From: Ignavibacteriales bacterium
GTDB taxonomy: Bacteria; Bacteroidota; Ignavibacteria; Ignavibacteriales; Melioribacteraceae
Assembly (NCBI GenBank): GCA_016177735.1
Contig: JACOUS010000011.1
Coordinates: 1-64,000, forward strand
DNA: 64,000 nt
Direction of reading: 5' to 3'
Part shown: piece by piece, positions 60,608-64,000 of the stretch
How the letters are laid out: each line of letters opens with the position of its first letter
How positions within the stretch are numbered: position 1 is the first letter of the stretch
Program-made: the position numbers and the translations under genes
The notes under the pieces: model-generated
What the model was told of the DNA's origin: nothing
The model's database searches: none
Seen by the model: only the letters and a program-made list of their open reading frames with translations

Positions 60608-62086
60608 CTAAAACGGATTTTCTGAAGAATAGAGCATTCCTTTCGGTTGATTAAAATAAACATCACTTACGCCGAGCATCTTTGTTGCGGCGAACAAATA
60701 TTTGCCGGAATGTTTAAATGCAATTGCAGTATGATGTGGAAAACGTTTTTCAAGCAATATGTGTCTGTAAAATCTTCCCATTTCGTTCACGGCAAAAACA
60801 CCGATGCATCCGAAAGATTTTGGTTTGATGTTCAACACTTCTCCGTTTGCAACGTATGCCTGTAATTTTGCATCGGAAGATGATTGAAGCCGGAAGATTG
60901 AAACATCGCCCGCTTTAATTTGTCCTTCAATTGTTCCGCGTGTAATATCCGGTTCTTGTCCGGGTTCCATCAAACGGTGCATGATTAATTGATACTGCAT
61001 CACGGGCTGAACAATGCATCCGGTTGTAGTATTGCCGCAATGAAAACCCATCCACAAATCTTCGAGAGAATAATTTCCGATTTCGTGTTTGCTTTCTTCG
61101 TACATGTCTTTTGGAACGGAGTTGTTGATATCAAGAATTGCCGGGGGAAGTTCTGTTGCACAAACCGACATGTACTCGCTGAGTGCGCCGTAAATGTCCG
61201 CTTCGCATGCAACCGGAACGCCGCTGGCTGCAAGCCGCGAATTCAAATAACACGGAACGTGACCAAAATATTTTTCGAATGCGGGCCAGCATTTATTTGC
61301 AAATGCGCCGTACTGTGATGCGCCCAAATTCGCATCCATAAATTTTTCGAGTGCGAGTTCGTACTGTGCAAGTTTGTTAATCAAATCCGGGTAAGTATTT
61401 CCTTTGCCCAGTTCATCCGCCATCTCTTTTGCAATCCGTTTTATTTCGGGATTCTCTTTTTCTTGTTGAACAAGATCGTACAAATCGAGTTCGCTGTTTT
61501 CCATAATTTCGATGCCGAGATCAAACAAAGGTTGAATCGGTGCATGACATGTTAAGAAATCAAACGGGCGCGGACCGAACGAAAAGATTTTTAAATTCCG
61601 CACGCCGGTTACAATTCGAGAGATAACAATAAAATCAGAAATCATTTTTGCAATGTCTTCGGCATCGCCAATCGGGTATTCCGGTATGTAGGGATTCAAA
61701 CGGCGCAATCCGAAATTATATGATGCACTCAACAAACCGCAGTAAGCATCGCCTCTTCCATTAATGAGATCTTTGCCCGTATCTTCTGCCGCGGCTGTAA
61801 GCATTACCGGTCCGTTAAATTTTTGTGCAAGCAGTGATGTCGGTCCCTCGGGACCAAAATTTCCCAAATAAATTGTGAGTGCATTAATTCCTTTATCGGA
61901 AATTTCTTTGAGTGCTTTCAAAACATCATTTTCGTTTTCGATGACCTGCTCAATTTCTATTACCGGAATATTTTTTTGAGCACAAGCTCTTGCAACATTT
62001 TGTCTTCTCTTTCTCGATAATTCGATAGGGAAGCAGTCGCGGCTTACGGCTACTAATCCCATTTTAATTTGCGGAATGTTTTTCAT
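60608..62086 (-). CDS. L-fucose/L-arabinose isomerase family protein, probable L-arabinose isomerase
   Basis: 492 residues with no signal peptide. The pattern is that of the FucI-like fold (COG2407): an N-terminal Rossmann-like part (GLVAVSRDCFPIELSRKRR, ALTIYLGNFGPEGP), a middle part (KIFSFGPRPFDFLTCHAPI, VACEADIYGALSEYMS) and a C-terminal barrel with likely metal ligands near HCGNTT and HHTAIAF. It does not resemble the AraA of E. coli or Bacillus. It is the third gene after araB and araD on one strand (12-bp gap), so it most likely converts L-arabinose to L-ribulose, taking the place of AraA. L-fucose or D-arabinose isomerase activity is the alternative. SD AAAGGAGAAA precedes the ATG. Confidence 0.78.
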   Translation of the reverse strand: MKNIPQIKMGLVAVSRDCFPIELSRKRRQNVARACAQKNIPVIEIEQVIENENDVLKALKEISDKGINALTIYLGNFGPEGPTSLLAQKFNGPVMLTAAAEDTGKDLINGRGDAYCGLLSASYNFGLRRLNPYIPEYPIGDAEDIAKMISDFIVISRIVTGVRNLKIFSFGPRPFDFLTCHAPIQPLFDLGIEIMENSELDLYDLVQQEKENPEIKRIAKEMADELGKGNTYPDLINKLAQYELALEKFMDANLGASQYGAFANKCWPAFEKYFGHVPCYLNSRLAASGVPVACEADIYGALSEYMSVCATELPPAILDINNSVPKDMYEESKHEIGNYSLEDLWMGFHCGNTTTGCIVQPVMQYQLIMHRLMEPGQEPDITRGTIEGQIKAGDVSIFRLQSSSDAKLQAYVANGEVLNIKPKSFGCIGVFAVNEMGRFYRHILLEKRFPHHTAIAFKHSGKYLFAATKMLGVSDVYFNQPKGMLYSSENPF

Positions 62087-62098
62087 TTTATTTCTCCT

Positions 62099-62791
62099 TT
62101 AAGACTTTTGACCGTAGTATGAATTAGGTCCGTGTTTTCTTTGAAAATGTTTTTGTGAAATGTATTCTGGCAGTTTTTTTATTTCGGGATTCAAGTGAAG
62201 AGTGAGCAAAGCCATCTTTGCAACATTCTCAAGTACGATACTGTTTTTAACCGCATCGGTTGAATTTTTCCCCCAGCAAAACGGTGCATGACCGGCAACG
62301 AGAACGCCGGGCATATTTAAATAATTGATCTCTCTAAATTTTTCTACGATGACAGAACCGGTATTCTTTTCATAATCAATTTCGATTTCTTCTTTTGTGA
62401 GAAAACGTGTCAGCGGAATGTTACCCGAAAAATGATCTGCGTGTGTTGTGCCGAGGCAAGGAATTTCTTTGCACGCTTGTGCAAAGATTGTTGCGTATGT
62501 ACTGTGGCTGTGTGCAATGCCGCCGATTTCGGGAAATGCTTTGTAAAGTTCGATGTGTGTCGGCGTATCCGATGACGGGCGTTTATTGCCTTCAACAATT
62601 TTACCTTCGAGATCGACAACAACCATGTCATCGATTGTCAATTTATCGTATTCAACGCCGCTTGGTTTGATAACGAAGAGTCCTTCGGAGCGGCTGATTC
62701 CGCTTGCATTGCCCCACGTCCGTGTAACTAATCCTGATCGAAAAAGATCAAGGTTCGCTTGCAAAACATCTTTCTTCAAATTTGTTAACAT
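62099..62791 (-). CDS. araD: L-ribulose-5-phosphate 4-epimerase
   Basis: A class II aldolase-fold enzyme of the usual 230-residue length. Motifs: TWGNASGISR (phosphate site), IKPSGVEYD, SSDTPTHIELY, the zinc-binding AHSHSTYATIFAQ and GHAPFCWG. It converts L-ribulose-5-phosphate to D-xylulose-5-phosphate. Its start overlaps the end of araB by 7 bp, with AGGAG inside the araB end as ribosome site, and the isomerase gene follows 12 bp later: an araB-D-A order operon. Confidence 0.93.
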   Translation of the reverse strand: MLTNLKKDVLQANLDLFRSGLVTRTWGNASGISRSEGLFVIKPSGVEYDKLTIDDMVVVDLEGKIVEGNKRPSSDTPTHIELYKAFPEIGGIAHSHSTYATIFAQACKEIPCLGTTHADHFSGNIPLTRFLTKEEIEIDYEKNTGSVIVEKFREINYLNMPGVLVAGHAPFCWGKNSTDAVKNSIVLENVAKMALLTLHLNPEIKKLPEYISQKHFQRKHGPNSYYGQKS

Positions 62792-64000
62792 ACTTTGTTA
62801 CTCCTAACTGCATCGCGGATGCTCAGCAGTTCTTTCATTACATTAAACATTTTTCCCGACCAATCATTAGCACCGAAGCTGTTGTGCAATTGGCTGTAAA
62901 GCGAATACAATTTTTTATAAACATTGTGATTATCACTGCCGGGTTGATAAACTTTGCTTATTGCCGACATATTTTTTTGAGCTTCTTGAACCGAATTATA
63001 TCCGCCGGAATTTTTCCCGGCAGAAACAGAAGCGAAGATTGCAGCACCGAGTGCCGGTGTTTGTTCACTGCGGGATATTTTCATCGGCAGCCCGGAGATG
63101 TCTGCATAAATTTGCATCAGCAAAGAATTTTTTACTGCAAGTCCGCCGCAGTTAACAACTTCTTTTACTTCGACTCCGTACTTTTCAATCCGGTCGATAA
63201 TTGTCAATGCACCGAACGCAGTCGCTTCAATTAATGCGCGGTAAATTTCGTGAGCTTGTGTGTGAAGCGTTTGCCCGATTAAAAGTCCGGTCAATCGAAC
63301 ATCAACAAGAACGGTTCTGTTGCCGTTGCTCCAATCAAGTGCAAGTAAACCGCTTTCGCCGGGTTTCAGTTCAGCGGCAGCTTTTTCCAGGTTTATAAAT
63401 TTTTCATCGATACTTTTTCCGTATTTATCGGGCACAAGATTTTTTACAAACCAAAGAAAAATATCGCCAACCGCAGACTGCCCGGCTTCAATTCCGTAAT
63501 GATCATTCATAACCGAGCCGTCAACAATTCCGCACACGCCGGGAATATCGTTCAATTTATTTTTGTTCGAACTAATCATTATATCGCATGTACTTGTGCC
63601 GATTATTTTTACAAGCGAGCCGGCAGAAATTCCGGCACCGACTGCGCCCATGTGTGCATCAAATGCGCCGATACAAATTGCGGTTGTTTCCAAAAGTCCG
63701 AGTTTAGCAGCCCATTCTTTTGAAAGAGTGCCGGCTAAATTTTCCGAAGTGTAAGTTTGATTGTACAAACGTTCACGCAAAGAACCGAGACCGTGTGAAA
63801 GTGTTTCTAAAAATTCTGTATCGGGCAGTCCATTCCATGATTTGTTGAACATTGCTTTGTGTCCGGCTGCGCAAATACTTCTTTTTATTTTTTGCGGCGA
63901 TAATTCGCCGGTTAATACCGCAGTAATCCAATCGCAAATTTCTACCCAGCTATACGCAGCTTCAAAAACTTCTGTATCAATATTTTTGCAGTGTAAAATT
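62785..64000 (-). CDS. araB: Ribulokinase (5' end outside the window)
   Basis: The frame continues open to the right edge, reading SWVEICDWITAVLTGELSP before HKAMFNKSWNGLP, so about the last 405 residues of the kinase are present and the N-terminal ATP-binding part is missing. GAFDAHMGAVGAG, IIGTSTCDIM, PGVCGIVDGSV, GIEAGQSAVGD and NCGGLAVKNSLLMQIYAD are typical of AraB rather than of xylulokinase. It makes L-ribulose-5-phosphate for the araD product. An ATG at 63852 is internal and not the start. Confidence 0.92.
   Translation of the reverse strand, partial: ILHCKNIDTEVFEAAYSWVEICDWITAVLTGELSPQKIKRSICAAGHKAMFNKSWNGLPDTEFLETLSHGLGSLRERLYNQTYTSENLAGTLSKEWAAKLGLLETTAICIGAFDAHMGAVGAGISAGSLVKIIGTSTCDIMISSNKNKLNDIPGVCGIVDGSVMNDHYGIEAGQSAVGDIFLWFVKNLVPDKYGKSIDEKFINLEKAAAELKPGESGLLALDWSNGNRTVLVDVRLTGLLIGQTLHTQAHEIYRALIEATAFGALTIIDRIEKYGVEVKEVVNCGGLAVKNSLLMQIYADISGLPMKISRSEQTPALGAAIFASVSAGKNSGGYNSVQEAQKNMSAISKVYQPGSDNHNVYKKLYSLYSQLHNSFGANDWSGKMFNVMKELLSIRDAVRSNKVC

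Overview
The window looks like a chromosomal segment of a member of the Bacteroidota/Chlorobi group, most likely Ignavibacteria (Melioribacter-like). This is inferred from the moderately AT-rich DNA, from at least six secreted proteins ending in the C-terminal sorting domain of the type IX secretion system (core NYPNPFNP, then KIYDILGREV, then SSGVYFY and a final basic K), from a PorV-like barrel, from SSS and FucP-type sugar transporters, and from TonB-dependent uptake without a SusD partner. No 16S rRNA or marker gene is present to fix the species.

Layout. Positions 1-4.8 kb carry the tail of an FG-GAP surface protein and a gingipain-like C25 peptidase. 5-24.5 kb is a sugar-uptake region: a GH2 enzyme, an SSS symporter, a two-module carbohydrate-binding-like secreted protein, a TonB receptor / large surface protein / PorV-like trio, a circularly permuted GH16 lichenase-like enzyme, a lipoprotein, a FucP-family permease and a ROK sugar kinase. 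24.9-39.5 kb is a run of eight co-directional genes for glycan breakdown: three GH3 enzymes, an esterase, two GH15-like proteins, a GH5 and an MGH1/GH63-like enzyme. 39.7-49.7 kb lies mostly on the minus strand: a BNR/sialidase-like protein, an aldo/keto reductase, a DUF6599-like protein, a DUF362 protein, a large type IX cargo and a coiled-coil/lipoprotein pair. 49.8-55.8 kb holds an MFS transporter, two DUF1579 paralogues, two small hypotheticals, tRNA-Arg(CCG) and a three-gene HipB/HipS/HipT-type toxin-antitoxin system. 55.9-64 kb has a DPP-IV peptidase, a xylulokinase-like kinase, a HAD phosphatase, and a minus-strand pentose operon araB-araD plus an FucI-like isomerase.

How it works together (inference). 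GH16 and GH5 would cut beta-glucan chains outside the cell, the GH3 enzymes would release glucose from oligomers, SSS and FucP symporters would import monomers, and the ROK kinase would phosphorylate them. Three transcription units (GH2, SSS symporter, FucP-ROK) share a tandem palindromic operator, TTATTA-N3-TAATAA twice at 22-23 bp spacing, which suggests one sugar regulon.

The least expected layer is the repeat content. There is a ~108-bp MITE-like element in two copies with compensating changes in its ends, a family of GTAGAGACG palindromes (one inside the GH16 gene), CTCTGCG-type elements filling the gaps between glycosidase genes, and degenerate heptanucleotide repeats in coding and non-coding DNA. 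One heptamer array shifts the start of an esterase gene out of frame by exactly one repeat unit.
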